Origin: Actinomyces timonensis DSM 23838
Lineage (GTDB): Bacteria; Actinomycetota; Actinomycetes; Actinomycetales; Actinomycetaceae
Length of the DNA: 64,000 nucleotides
Assembly (NCBI RefSeq): GCF_000295095.1
Contig: NZ_JH806633.1
Coordinates: forward strand, 124,001 to 188,000
Direction of reading: 5' to 3'
Positions 41,901 through 50,117 of the stretch are shown here, piece after piece. The notes below the pieces were generated by a model. The model saw only the letters and a list, made by a program, of their open reading frames with translations, was not told the origin of the DNA and searched no databases. How positions within the stretch are numbered: position 1 is the stretch's first letter; every line of letters starts with the position of its first letter. Both the position numbers and the translations under genes were made by a program.

Positions 41901-44197
41901 TGGCCCGCCCCGCTCGCCCCTTGGTGTGGCACCAACTCCGCTTTGCCTTGCCGCTTGCCCAGGACGCGGCGGTGGGTCTGGTGGAGCGCATCCTAACGGA
42001 CGCTTCGCTTGGTCGGGTGGTGCTGGAGCTGCGGGCCTGTGGTGGTCGGGCGACATGGGCGGTGGGCTCGAGCGCGGGTGAGCGGTTGGTCTCGGTGGTG
42101 CGGGAGCTGGTGCCGGGCTGCCGGGTGTCGCGTGGGTTCTCGCGGCGGGCGGTGAGCCAAGCGGTGGTGGTGTCGGCCCGGCCAGTCGGGGCGGGACTGG
42201 CGACGGAGCGCCTCAGCGCGGTGGTGCGGGCCGTCCTGGCCGCACTGGCGGTGACGGCTAAGGACGAGGAGCTGGTGGTGCAGCTGCAGCTGGGGCAGCG
42301 CTTTGCCCCGCAGGCTTTGGGGCGGGTGGAGCCGCAGGGCTGGCTGGAGCTGCTTGGCCTCGTACCGATTCCGTCTCTTAGTGGTGAGCGGGGTCGGCGC
42401 TTGCGGGCGCAGGTGGGGCGGCATCGGGCGGCGGCGTGTCTGCGTCTGGGGGTGCGGGCAGCTTCCCCGCTGCGCCAGCGGGTGCTGCTGCAGGGGCTGC
42501 TGGGAGCGCTGCGTCTGCTGGAGGGGCCGGGGGTGCGGCTGCGCGCCCGCACGGAGCACCCTGCCAAGCTCAATGCGGTGCGGCGGCCGTGGCGGGCGGG
42601 GTTGGAGCTTGGTGCGGCGGAGGTGGTCGGGATGGCTGGTTGGCCGGTGGGTGAGCTGCCATTGCCGGCGACGCCGTCAGCTCATCCGCGGGTGCTGCCG
42701 CTACCTGTGGCGCGTGAGACGCAGCGGGCGTTTGCCACGGGGGTGGCGGATCAGGCGGGTGAGCGGCTTGGTATCTCGATTAGTGATGCGCTCTACCACA
42801 CGGTGCTGCTGGGGCCGACGGGGGCAGGTAAGTCCACCGCCTTGGCGCATCTGGCGTTGGCGGACATTCAGGCGGGTCGGGGTGTGCTCCTGATCGATCC
42901 GAAGACGGATCTGGTGGCGGACATTCTGGCGCGGATTCCTGAGCAGCGGCGTGATGACGTGGTGGTGATCGACCCGACCAGTAGCCGGCCGGTGGGGATC
43001 AATCCGCTGGCCCGGACGCAGATGACGCGCAGCGGCGCATTGTCATCATGTAGCGGCGTGTCAGGTGGTGGTGCGTCGCCGGAGCTGGTGGCCGATACGG
43101 TGCTGACGACGTTGAAGGGGGTGTTCGCTGAGTCGTGGGGTGTGCGGGTGGAGCAGGTGCTCTCTGCGGCGCTGGTGACGCTCGCCCGCACGCCGGGGGC
43201 GACGTTGGTCGATCTGCCCCTTGTGCTGACGAACACGGCCTACCGCCAGCGGCTCATTGCGGCCTCGGAGGCGGATCCACTGGGGACGGGGCAGTTCTGG
43301 GCGGCCTATGAGGCGCTCAGTGAGGCGCAGCGTCAGCAGTGGGTTGGGCCGGTGCTGACGCGGCTCCAGCCTTTCCTCATCCGCCCCCACCTGCGGGCCA
43401 CGCTGGGTCAGGCCGCGCCGTCGTTCGACCTGGGAGAGGTGTTCACCCGGCGGCGGATTGTGCTGGTCAGTCTCAACAAGGGGGTGCTGGGGGCGGAGTC
43501 AGCGCGGCTGCTCGGGTCGCTGCTGGTCGGCCAGCTCTGGCCACTCATCCTGGCCCGGGCAGCGGTGGAGCCATCGCGGCGGCATGTGGTCAGTGTCTTC
43601 ATTGACGAGGTACAGGACTACCTGTCGCTGCCGGGCAGCCTGGCCGACGCTCTGGCTCAGGCCCGGTCACTGGGCGCGGCGTTTCACCTGGCGCATCAGT
43701 ACCGGGGGCAGCTGCCCCCGGCGCTCAAAGCCGGGATCGATGCCAATGCGCGCAACAAGATCATCTTCTCCCTGAGCGCGGCAGACGCGGCCGAGCTGGC
43801 CCGTCAGGCGATTGGCCTGGAGGCGACCGACTTCCAGCTGCTGCCGCGCTTTGGCGTCTACGCCCGCACCATGCACCACGGGCGGGAGAATCCCTGGTGC
43901 CACGCCACCACCCTGCCACCAACCCCACCGGTGCAGGACGCCCTGGCCCTACGCGCCAGCAGCCAAGCGCGCTACGGCCAGGACGCCGCGCAGGTTGAGG
44001 CCGCCCTGCTCGCGCGGCTCAGGCAGAACGGCGAGATGACCGGTGATGACATGGCTCAGATGGCAACGGACGACGCGACAGGTGAGCTCGGGGGAGAAGT
44101 CACGGGCGGAGACAGCGGGCCAGCGAACGGCGTACCTGGCTCGACAGCTGGCGTGGTGTTCGGCCGCAGGCCTGGACGGGATGGAGGAACAGCATGA
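41897..44197 (+). CDS. VirD4/TraG-like type IV coupling protein (conjugative ATPase)
   Basis: In this 766-residue protein, Walker A is GPTGAGKST (306-314), followed by GVLLIDPKTDLV (~329-340), typical of the T4CP/TraG-TraD family. Walker B is VSVFIDEVQDYL (~564-575), and a conserved tail FHLAHQYRGQLP (~595-606) gives the Gln motif. Residues ~1-290 form a divergent N-terminal domain without obvious membrane spans, unlike VirD4. Such ATPases bring relaxosome DNA to the transfer channel. The last ~60 residues are disordered. It is coupled with the preceding small gene. The element lacks a VirB4 ATPase, so it may use a channel from another element. Confidence 0.85.
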   Translation: MMARPARPLVWHQLRFALPLAQDAAVGLVERILTDASLGRVVLELRACGGRATWAVGSSAGERLVSVVRELVPGCRVSRGFSRRAVSQAVVVSARPVGAGLATERLSAVVRAVLAALAVTAKDEELVVQLQLGQRFAPQALGRVEPQGWLELLGLVPIPSLSGERGRRLRAQVGRHRAAACLRLGVRAASPLRQRVLLQGLLGALRLLEGPGVRLRARTEHPAKLNAVRRPWRAGLELGAAEVVGMAGWPVGELPLPATPSAHPRVLPLPVARETQRAFATGVADQAGERLGISISDALYHTVLLGPTGAGKSTALAHLALADIQAGRGVLLIDPKTDLVADILARIPEQRRDDVVVIDPTSSRPVGINPLARTQMTRSGALSSCSGVSGGGASPELVADTVLTTLKGVFAESWGVRVEQVLSAALVTLARTPGATLVDLPLVLTNTAYRQRLIAASEADPLGTGQFWAAYEALSEAQRQQWVGPVLTRLQPFLIRPHLRATLGQAAPSFDLGEVFTRRRIVLVSLNKGVLGAESARLLGSLLVGQLWPLILARAAVEPSRRHVVSVFIDEVQDYLSLPGSLADALAQARSLGAAFHLAHQYRGQLPPALKAGIDANARNKIIFSLSAADAAELARQAIGLEATDFQLLPRFGVYARTMHHGRENPWCHATTLPPTPPVQDALALRASSQARYGQDAAQVEAALLARLRQNGEMTGDDMAQMATDDATGELGGEVTGGDSGPANGVPGSTAGVVFGRRPGRDGGTA

Positions 44198-44678
44198 CAG
44201 GCGGAGGAATTGAGCGTGTCCTCCGCAGCGCGTTGGTGGCGCTGACGGGCCGTCCCTCAATCCGCAGGAGTGTGAAAACCGATCGCAATGAGCGGTTTTC
44301 AGCCCAGCGCAAGAGGACGGTATTCAGTGAATGCCGACCCTTACAGCGTTCCGGAGGAGGGAGGGCGGCCCGGGCAGCGCTTCAGACACCATCGGGGCTA
44401 CGAAGTTCGCTGCGATGTATCGCCCCTATCTGGCCCCTGCGCTTGTCTCCACCACTGGCTTGCCGAGACGTGTCGGGAGACGAATCGCTAGACGCATCGC
44501 TGCAGCGAGCAGGTGGGGGCTATCGGCGCTGTGGTGCGGCACAGGCGCGGTTACGGGAGGCGACTGATGGCCCCGTGTGGCCATCCCATCACCACTGGCA
44601 ACGGCCCCAGCCTCACGGCCCCTGGCTCGCAGCAGCGACTCGATCAACCACATGACGATCACGAAAAAGGAAACAGTC
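44198..44678. other. Gap between coupling protein and replication-relaxation genes
   Basis: Several frames cross this 480-bp stretch, for example 44194-44655 (start overlapping the coupling-protein stop) and 44331-44567 (78 residues, with a plausible RYPYLAPALV-like middle but Arg-rich ends). None has both a good ribosome-binding site and even composition, so I call no gene. An origin of transfer could lie here, next to the transfer genes, but no clear nick-site pattern was found. Confidence 0.4.
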
Positions 44679-45629
44679 ATGAACACAGCGATATCGACAT
44701 CGGAATACGCGAGCGTCGAGACAGACACCGGTCTGACAGTGCCGACGTCCGCGACGACACCAACGACGATGAAGGCAGCAGCGAAGACAAAGGCAGCGAA
44801 GTCTCAGCGCCGCGCTCCGGCCCGGATTGGCCGCGCCCAGCTGCGGGCGATCGCCGAGCGGCTCGATGCCACCGATCGGGCGCTGCTGGCCCTGCTAGCG
44901 GCTCATCGCTATGCCACGACGCGCCAGCTGGCGCAGATCACCGAGCTGTCGGGGCAGTACGGTTCGGCCCGTTCGGCGCTGCGCCAGACCAGTCGGCGGC
45001 TGCGACGCCAGCACGAGCTGGGGCTGGTTGCTCACCTGGCGCGGCGGATTGGTGGTACGCGGGCCGGCTCAGCAGGGTACGTCTGGTACCTGACAGCGGC
45101 GGGGCAGCGCCTGACGAGCGAGGGGCAAGGACGCGGAGCGCGGCGGCGCGTTCAGGAGCCGTCGGCCTTGTTCCTCGCTCATACGCTGGCGATCACGCAG
45201 GCACGGGTCGTCATCGAGCAGGCGATTCACGCCGTCGGTGGGCACCTGGCCCGGCTGCGTACTGAGCCGGCCTGCTGGCGCTCCTGGCTGCGGCTCGGTG
45301 GGGCGCTGGGCTGGCTCAAGCCGGATCTGGAAGCGATCACGGCGACGGACACCGGCGCAGAAGATCACTGGCTGCTCGAGATCGACCTGGATACCGAGCA
45401 TCCGGCACGGCTGCTGGCCAAGTGCCACGACTACCAGGCTCACCTGGCCAGCGGCACCTTCCAGGCTCAGCACGGCTACTACCCGCAGGTGGTCTGGCTG
45501 CTGACCAACCAAGCACGGGCAGGCCGCCTGACTGAGCAGATCGCTGCCGACCAGACGCTGACCCCGGGGCTGTTCAAGATCACCGCCGCCCCCGAACAGC
45601 TCGCCGCCCTGATCCAGCGCGGGCCATGA
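44679..45629 (+). CDS. Replication-relaxation family protein
   Basis: This is a 316-residue protein from ATG 44679, with AAAGGAAACAGTC upstream. After a ~45-residue Thr/Lys/Ala leader comes a winged-helix-like domain: LDATDRALLALLAAHRYATT and RSALRQTSRRLRRQHELGLV (~62-125). The C-terminal part (~180-316) has the Replic_Relax landmarks WLKPDLEA (~227-234), EIDLDTEH (~245-252) and QHGYYPQVVWLLTN (~278-291). The restriction-endonuclease-like fold of this domain fits a nicking or DNA-processing role. Family members accompany FtsK/T4CP genes on actinobacterial integrative elements and may replace a classical relaxase. Confidence 0.83.
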   Translation: MNTAISTSEYASVETDTGLTVPTSATTPTTMKAAAKTKAAKSQRRAPARIGRAQLRAIAERLDATDRALLALLAAHRYATTRQLAQITELSGQYGSARSALRQTSRRLRRQHELGLVAHLARRIGGTRAGSAGYVWYLTAAGQRLTSEGQGRGARRRVQEPSALFLAHTLAITQARVVIEQAIHAVGGHLARLRTEPACWRSWLRLGGALGWLKPDLEAITATDTGAEDHWLLEIDLDTEHPARLLAKCHDYQAHLASGTFQAQHGYYPQVVWLLTNQARAGRLTEQIAADQTLTPGLFKITAAPEQLAALIQRGP

Positions 45630-45734
45630 CGCAGCGAAAACACTCCACCCGCCCTGACCTTCTCAGTGCGCTGCTTTCTCCGCACAGAGAACGTCACGGC
45701 AGAAAGAGGTGGGTGGTATCTGTGAGGAGACGAA

Positions 45735-45827
45735 ATGGCGCAACGATGCGGCAAACCGATCATTGCGGGAATGGCGGGCGGGATTCTCGGCAATACGAAA
45801 TCCGACTGGACTTTTCCGTCCATCTGA
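45735..45827 (+). CDS. Possible 30-residue peptide
   Basis: ATG 45735 is preceded by GAGGAG at 5-base spacing. The frame to TGA 45825-45827 encodes MAQRCGKPIIAGMAGGILGN followed by ten more residues (ending DWTFPSI). The Gly-rich hydrophobic middle could be a membrane-active or leader-like peptide. It lies in the 267-bp gap between the replication-relaxation gene and the resolvase-like gene. Only the strong RBS supports it. Confidence 0.3.
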   Translation: MAQRCGKPIIAGMAGGILGNTKSDWTFPSI

Positions 45828-45896
45828 GCGTCAATAGAAAGAGGAGGAACACTAAACCAGTGAAATAGCAATATGTATGACGAGAGGAGGATGCAG

Positions 45897-46595
45897 ATGA
45901 CAAAGCAGACAACAACGAACGCACAGGAGCAGCACCCGGCGGTGCACTCCGCCGTGCCAACCGCCGCGCTGGACGGCCAGACGGCTGCTGGGCCGATCGC
46001 CATCTTCTACGGCGCGGCCCGCTACCCCTTCGAGCTGGCCCGGCAACGGGAGCTGGTGGAGGACTATGCCGACGCGATGGGCCTCAACCTGGTCACCGAG
46101 TTCCACGACCGAGAGGGGCGCCAGTACGGCCTGAAGATGCTGCTCGATGCTTGCCAGCGCGGTGGGGTCGAATACGTCATCACGGCGGGCTGGCCCACCC
46201 CCAACCTCACCACCACCGAAGCAGACAAGGTCGTCGACCAGCTCGCACAAGCCGGCACCCACCTAGTCTGCCTCAACACCTGGCACCCCGGCGACGGCAC
46301 CCCACCAGCCTGGTGGAACGACGAGGAAGGTGCGTGGATGCGCCAGCTCGACGCGATGAGGGAGGAAGAGCGCAGACAGCGCCAGCGGGACAGCCAGTCC
46401 AGCCAGCCTGGTGAAACCGGTGGAGTCGATGAAGTAGATCAGGTCGGAGAGCCCGGCCAGCCCAGCGACGTCAACCAGGCCGGTGAAGTAGATGGCGGCA
46501 CAGATGCCCGCGAGACGAGCAAAGCCGGCGACGCCAGCGTAACCAGCACGACCAGTCAAGCCAATGAACAGCATGAGGAGGTGCACCATGCCTGA
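45897..46595 (+). CDS. Catalytically degenerate resolvase-like protein
   Basis: This is a 232-residue protein from ATG 45897, six bases after AGGAGG. Residues ~30-130 follow the serine recombinase N-terminal fold: IAIFYGAARYPFELARQREL (where the catalytic YxRVS is expected), a DREGRQYGLKMLLDACQRGG segment and VEYVITAGWPTP. The catalytic Ser and the conserved Arg residues are replaced, so it cannot cut DNA in the usual way. A long acidic, repetitive tail follows (Gly/Glu/Val/Asp). It overlaps the start of the active recombinase by 8 bp, which suggests it is a partner or directionality factor. Confidence 0.6.
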   Translation: MTKQTTTNAQEQHPAVHSAVPTAALDGQTAAGPIAIFYGAARYPFELARQRELVEDYADAMGLNLVTEFHDREGRQYGLKMLLDACQRGGVEYVITAGWPTPNLTTTEADKVVDQLAQAGTHLVCLNTWHPGDGTPPAWWNDEEGAWMRQLDAMREEERRQRQRDSQSSQPGETGGVDEVDQVGEPGQPSDVNQAGEVDGGTDARETSKAGDASVTSTTSQANEQHEEVHHA

Positions 46596-48747
46596 CGCAC
46601 TCGCCCCCGATTCCTTCACCGCCATGGCGGCCCAGCTCACCCCCAAGCGGGCCGTCTCCTACATCCGCGTCTCCACCCGCGAGCAGGCCCAGCGCGGCGG
46701 CTCGGAGGAGGGCTTCTCCCTGCCGGCTCAGCGTGAGGCCAACAAGCGCAAGGCCCAGTCGATGGGGGCGCTGGTGGTCAAGGAGTTCGCCGACCGCGGC
46801 GAGTCCGCCCGCTCGGCTAACCGGCCCGAGCTGCAGAAGATGCTGGCCTACCTCAAAGAAGACGGTGGGATTGACTACGTCATCGTCCACAAGCTTGACC
46901 GGTTAGCACGGAACCGCGCCGATGACGTGGAGATCAACCGGGCGTTCGAGGAAGCCGGCGTCCGGCTGGTCTCCACCAGCGAGAACATCGACCAGACACC
47001 TGGCGGCATGCTGCTCCACGGCATCATGAGCAGCATCGCCGAGTTCTACAGCCGCAACCTGGCTAATGAGGTCATCAAGGGGATGGGAGAGAAAGCCAGA
47101 AACGGCGGGACGCTGGGTAAGGCGCCGCTGGGGTACATCAACGTGCGCGCCAGGGACGAGAACGGACGGGAGATCCGGACTGTGGCCCTGGATGAGGAGC
47201 GGGCACCGCTGGTGCGGCTGGCGTTTACGGAGTACGCGACCGGTAACTGGACGGTGCGGCAGCTGGCCGACCACCTCAACACCCTCGGCCTGAACATCCC
47301 ACCTACGCCACGGCGCTGCGCCAAGCCCATCACGGCAACGCGCCTGCACGAGATCCTGCGCCACCCCTACTACAAGGGCATCGTCACCTTCCAGGGTGTG
47401 GAGTATGCGGGCAAGCACGAGCCGCTGGTAGATAGCCAGACCTGGCAGACCGTGCAGACCATCCTGGCCTCACGCCGCTATGGGGAGCGCCAGCGCATCC
47501 ACAACCACTTCCTCAAGAGCACCGTCGTCTGCGGCCAGTGTGGGACGCGCCTGTCCGTCCAGAACGCCAAGAACAGCAAGGGCACCATCTACCCCTACTT
47601 CGTCTGCGCCCGCCGCTGCCGCCTACACGACTGCGCCTTCACCGCCGTGCTCATCGACGTCGTCGAAGACCGGATGGTTGAGCTCTACCGGGCCATTGAG
47701 CTTAGCGCGGAGGACAGAACGCAGATCGAGCGCTACCTCCATGACGAGCTGGCACAGATCGAAGGGGACAAGGCCAAGGCAGTGCGCTCCCTGACGACGC
47801 GGCGCACCAACATCGAGGACAGACGACGCCGTCTCCTCCATGCCCACTACGAAGGGGCCGTCCCCCTTGACCTGCTCAAGGAGGAACAGGCCGAGCTGTC
47901 CACCGAGCTGAACCAGATCGAGCGCCAGCTAGCCGCCTACCAGGCCGACGCCGCCGAAGTCCGCCAGCACCTCACCCAAGCCCTTGACCTTCTCGAAGAC
48001 TGCCACCGCCTCTACAGCGCTGCGCCCGCCCACCTGAAGAAGCTGCTCAACCAAGTCTTCTTCCAGCGGGTGCTGGTCAACCCGCTAGTCGATGAGGAGG
48101 GACGGGTCATCTTGCCAGGCGAAGGAACGACCGACAGCGGCAAGCAGCCGGGCAAGGACGCGGGCGCACACGATGGACAGGACAGTGCCGGAGAAGAAGG
48201 AACCGGCGATGCCAGCGGGGGAGGAGTCACTCCGCATCCCGTCAACCTCGCCGACACCGGCTCCGGCACTCGCCTCAGCGCTCTGCTCACCCCACCCTTC
48301 GACCAGCTGGCCAGCCCCGGCCTGCACGCCGCCGCTCACACGCACTACCTGCAGCACCTGGGTCAGCCCGACAAGCCGACCACACCGCCCACCGCTGACG
48401 CCGCGCCCACGAGCTCCACAACACGAACAACGCTCACCCTGGTGGGTGAGCGTTGTTCATCATCCGGAACCGCATCCCAGACGCTTTCGACTGGGGTGGG
48501 TTCGGGTAAGAGCTTGTTGGTACGCGAGAAGGGACTCGAACCCTCACGCCCGAAGGCACCAGGACCTAAACCTGGGGCGTCTACCAATTCCGCCACTCGC
48601 GCTCAGGGGCGAGCCTACCCGCTCGAGCGGGCTCGCCGCGGCCCGACGGCGCGCGCCGGGCCGGTCGGACCAGTGGGCCGTCCGGGCCCTCGGGTCAGTC
48701 GATGCCGAGCTCGGCGCGCAGGCGGCCGACGTGCCCGGTGGCCTTGA
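46588..48747 (+). CDS. Large serine recombinase (integrase), 3' end runs into the chromosome
   Basis: This is a 719-residue frame from ATG 46588. The resolvase domain (~20-165) has the catalytic Ser29 in SYIRVSTREQ, then VIVHKLDRLARNR and the long E-helix. The recombinase domain (~170-290) contains APLGYINV and RHPYYKGIV. A zinc ribbon (VCGQCGTRL...FVCARRCRLHDC) and a coiled coil (~375-470) complete the large-serine-recombinase design. From about residue 510 composition becomes disordered. The last ~70 codons cross a terminator hairpin and the whole tRNA-Leu gene on the other strand, so they are chromosomal sequence read through the junction. The normal C-terminus probably ends earlier or is set by the integration site. 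Confidence 0.85.
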   Translation: MPDALAPDSFTAMAAQLTPKRAVSYIRVSTREQAQRGGSEEGFSLPAQREANKRKAQSMGALVVKEFADRGESARSANRPELQKMLAYLKEDGGIDYVIVHKLDRLARNRADDVEINRAFEEAGVRLVSTSENIDQTPGGMLLHGIMSSIAEFYSRNLANEVIKGMGEKARNGGTLGKAPLGYINVRARDENGREIRTVALDEERAPLVRLAFTEYATGNWTVRQLADHLNTLGLNIPPTPRRCAKPITATRLHEILRHPYYKGIVTFQGVEYAGKHEPLVDSQTWQTVQTILASRRYGERQRIHNHFLKSTVVCGQCGTRLSVQNAKNSKGTIYPYFVCARRCRLHDCAFTAVLIDVVEDRMVELYRAIELSAEDRTQIERYLHDELAQIEGDKAKAVRSLTTRRTNIEDRRRRLLHAHYEGAVPLDLLKEEQAELSTELNQIERQLAAYQADAAEVRQHLTQALDLLEDCHRLYSAAPAHLKKLLNQVFFQRVLVNPLVDEEGRVILPGEGTTDSGKQPGKDAGAHDGQDSAGEEGTGDASGGGVTPHPVNLADTGSGTRLSALLTPPFDQLASPGLHAAAHTHYLQHLGQPDKPTTPPTADAAPTSSTTRTTLTLVGERCSSSGTASQTLSTGVGSGKSLLVREKGLEPSRPKAPGPKPGASTNSATRAQGRAYPLERARRGPTARAGPVGPVGRPGPRVSRCRARRAGGRRARWP
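48425..48458. terminator. 15-bp perfect hairpin downstream of tRNA-Leu
   Basis: GAACAACGCTCACCC (48425-48439) pairs exactly with GGGTGAGCGTTGTTC (48444-48458), with loop TGGT. It lies ~60 bp beyond the 3' end of tRNA-Leu (minus strand), as expected for its terminator. It also falls inside the recombinase reading frame, which argues that this DNA was originally chromosomal. The AT-rich stem base (GTTGTTC) partly replaces a U-tract. Confidence 0.7.
48518..48602 (-). tRNA. tRNA-Leu (anticodon TAG)
   Basis: This is an 85-nt tRNA with CCA encoded. The acceptor stem GCGCGAG pairs with CTCGCGT, the D-arm holds AATTGGTAGA, and the anticodon stem CCAGG/CCTGG encloses TTTAGGT (anticodon TAG, reads CUA/CUG-type Leu). 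A long variable arm typical of class II tRNA (TGCCTTCGGGCG) is followed by the T-arm GGTTCGAGTCC. It marks the right flank of the mobile element, and the recombinase frame runs antisense across it. Confidence 0.95.
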
Positions 48748-49171
48748 CGTTGTGCTTTGCCAGCAGGACCTTCCCAGCGGTGTCCACGACGACGGTCGAG
48801 CGGATGACGCCGGTGACGACGCGCCCGTAGTTCTTCTTCTCGCCCCAGGCGCCCCAGGCCTCCATGACGGCGTGCTCGGGGTCGGACAACAGCGGGAAGG
48901 GCAGGGACTGCTTCTCGGCGAAGCGGCTCAGGGCGGCGGGGGAGTCGGGGGAGATCCCGACCACCTCGTAGCCGGCGGCCCGCCAGGCCGCCAGGGAGTC
49001 GCGGAAGTCGCAGGCCTCCTTGGTGCAGCCCGGCGTCGACGCGCGGGGGTAGAAGTAGACGACGACGCCCACGCTCGCCCGCTGGCGCAGCTCGGCCAGG
49101 CCGAGCTCTCCTCCAGAGGCGTCGGTCAGCGTGAAGTCCGGGGCGGTGTCCCCGACGGCGAGGGTGCTCAT
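48695..49171 (-). CDS. bcp: Thiol peroxidase, peroxiredoxin Q/BCP family
   Basis: This 158-residue cytoplasmic enzyme reduces hydroperoxides using thioredoxin. Residues ~1-20 (VGDTAPDFTLTDASGG) open the AhpC/TSA fold. The peroxidatic Cys lies in PRASTPGCTKEACDFRD (Cys ~48), with a second Cys five residues later as resolving residue in the BCP style. VVGISPDSPAALSRFAEK (~72-89) follows. It was probably transcribed with or beside tRNA-Leu before the element inserted; in other actinobacteria bcp lies near rph/rdgB. Confidence 0.94.
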   Translation of the reverse strand: MSTLAVGDTAPDFTLTDASGGELGLAELRQRASVGVVVYFYPRASTPGCTKEACDFRDSLAAWRAAGYEVVGISPDSPAALSRFAEKQSLPFPLLSDPEHAVMEAWGAWGEKKNYGRVVTGVIRSTVVVDTAGKVLLAKHNVKATGHVGRLRAELGID

Positions 49172-49221
49172 GATTCGTTCCCTGTCCTCATCTTCTTGGG
49201 CGTCGTCACGGAATCGTGGCC

Positions 49222-49389
49222 TCAGGCGGCCAGGTCCATGGCCTCCTCGGCGGCCTGGAGGCGCTCCAGGGCCCGCTCGAGGCGGGACGGGGACGCGCTG
49301 GCGACCAAGGAGTCGACCTCGGTGCGGGCGGCGGCGAGCTCGCGCTCGGCGTCCTCGCGGGACGCGGTGATGCTGATGATGTTCGTCAT
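49222..49389 (-). CDS. 55-residue helical protein
   Basis: The frame runs from ATG 49389 to TGA (TCA at 49222-49224), with AAGGAGAGAGCA just upstream as a very good ribosome-binding site. The product begins MTNIISITASREDAERELAA and continues as a charged amphipathic helix ending in EAMDLAA. GC and codon bias match the chromosome. It lies ~50 bp before bcp in the same direction. No function is known. The following 240 bp to the tRNA-Lys gene hold nothing recognisable. Confidence 0.6.
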   Translation of the reverse strand: MTNIISITASREDAERELAAARTEVDSLVASASPSRLERALERLQAAEEAMDLAA

Positions 49390-49628
49390 TGCTCTCTCCT
49401 TCTTCTCATCTCAGCCCTTCGATAAGGGCTCCTGAATGCCGGGGCGCGGGCAGGGATGGCAGGGACCTGCTCGATGGCGCTGCCGCGCTCCGGCGGATGG
49501 TCACGGTGGGCGCGAAAGGCACAGGGCTCCCGGAGGTGTTCTCCATGGGGGAGGGCGCCTGCGCGATCGCGGCACGGCGGCGTGCGCTCGGGATTCATTC
49601 CCGCAGCGGCATCGCGCCGATCCAAACG

Positions 49629-49704
<76 letters not shown>

Positions 49705-49752
49705 TCGGCCACTCGCGTGGCCGACGGCTCCCGGCGTTGCCGGAAGGCGTCG

Positions 49753-49826
49753 TACCCCCTCAGGGACTCGAACCCTGGACACCCTGATTAAGAGTCAGGT
49801 GCTCTAACCAACTGAGCTAAGGAGGC
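49753..49826 (-). tRNA. tRNA-Lys (anticodon CTT), second type, copy 1
   Basis: This is a 74-nt tRNA without CCA. The acceptor GCCTCCT pairs with AGGGGGT (two G-U pairs), and the anticodon loop CTCTTAA lies in the CCTGA/TCAGG stem region. It is identical to the copy at 49865-49938, and the flanking GGCGTCG on the 3' side is also shared, so the two arose by tandem duplication. Confidence 0.92.
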
Positions 49827-49864
49827 TTTTTGTGGGCGGCTCCCGGAAGGACCGGGAGGCGTCG

Positions 49865-49938
49865 TACCCCCTCAGGGACTCGAACCCTGGACACCCTGAT
49901 TAAGAGTCAGGTGCTCTAACCAACTGAGCTAAGGAGGC
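49865..49938 (-). tRNA. tRNA-Lys (anticodon CTT), second type, copy 2
   Basis: This gene is identical to the tRNA at 49753-49826 and separated from it by 38 bp. All three Lys genes read from right to left and may share one transcript. Confidence 0.92.
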
Positions 49939-50117
49939 ATTGGATTGTCATGATCGCTAGGCGCGAGCGCTTGGCAACGGAGACAGACTGTACCTCCGGG
50001 CCGCGCCGCGAGTCCAGCCAGGAGGGGCCTGCGGGCCCCGATGTGCCTGAGATCTCAGGCTTCCAGAGGGGTCGCTTCTCCCTGCCGAGCCTGTTCTGAC
50101 AGCCCGGCGAGCCCGGA

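Larger units (their letters stand above)
11373..48517. mobile_element. Integrated mobile element (~37 kb) between rph and tRNA-Leu
   Basis: The limits are approximate: left between rph (11,372) and the HTH gene (11,491), right at or before the 3' end of tRNA-Leu (48,518). Evidence is a drop in GC compared with both flanks; a serine recombinase at the right edge; a coupling protein and a replication-relaxation protein; an insertion sequence; and cargo genes not found in housekeeping contexts. I could not find a direct repeat of the tRNA 3' end at the left border, which fits a serine rather than a tyrosine recombinase. The absence of VirB4-type and recognisable relaxase genes suggests an integrative mobilisable element. 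Confidence 0.8.

Noticed and set aside
44194-44655. 153-residue frame overlapping the coupling-protein stop
   Set aside because: Arg/Ser-rich shadow-like composition after the first ~40 codons and no convincing ribosome-binding site.
45626-45868. 80-residue frame after the replication-relaxation gene
   Set aside because: Starts in an ATGA overlap but is Arg/His/Ser-rich throughout; the shorter frame at 45735 has a better ribosome-binding site.
48518-48602. Classical tRNA attachment site duplicated at the left border
   Set aside because: I looked for the tRNA-Leu 3' end near 11,373-11,500 and found no matching direct repeat; a serine recombinase would not need it.
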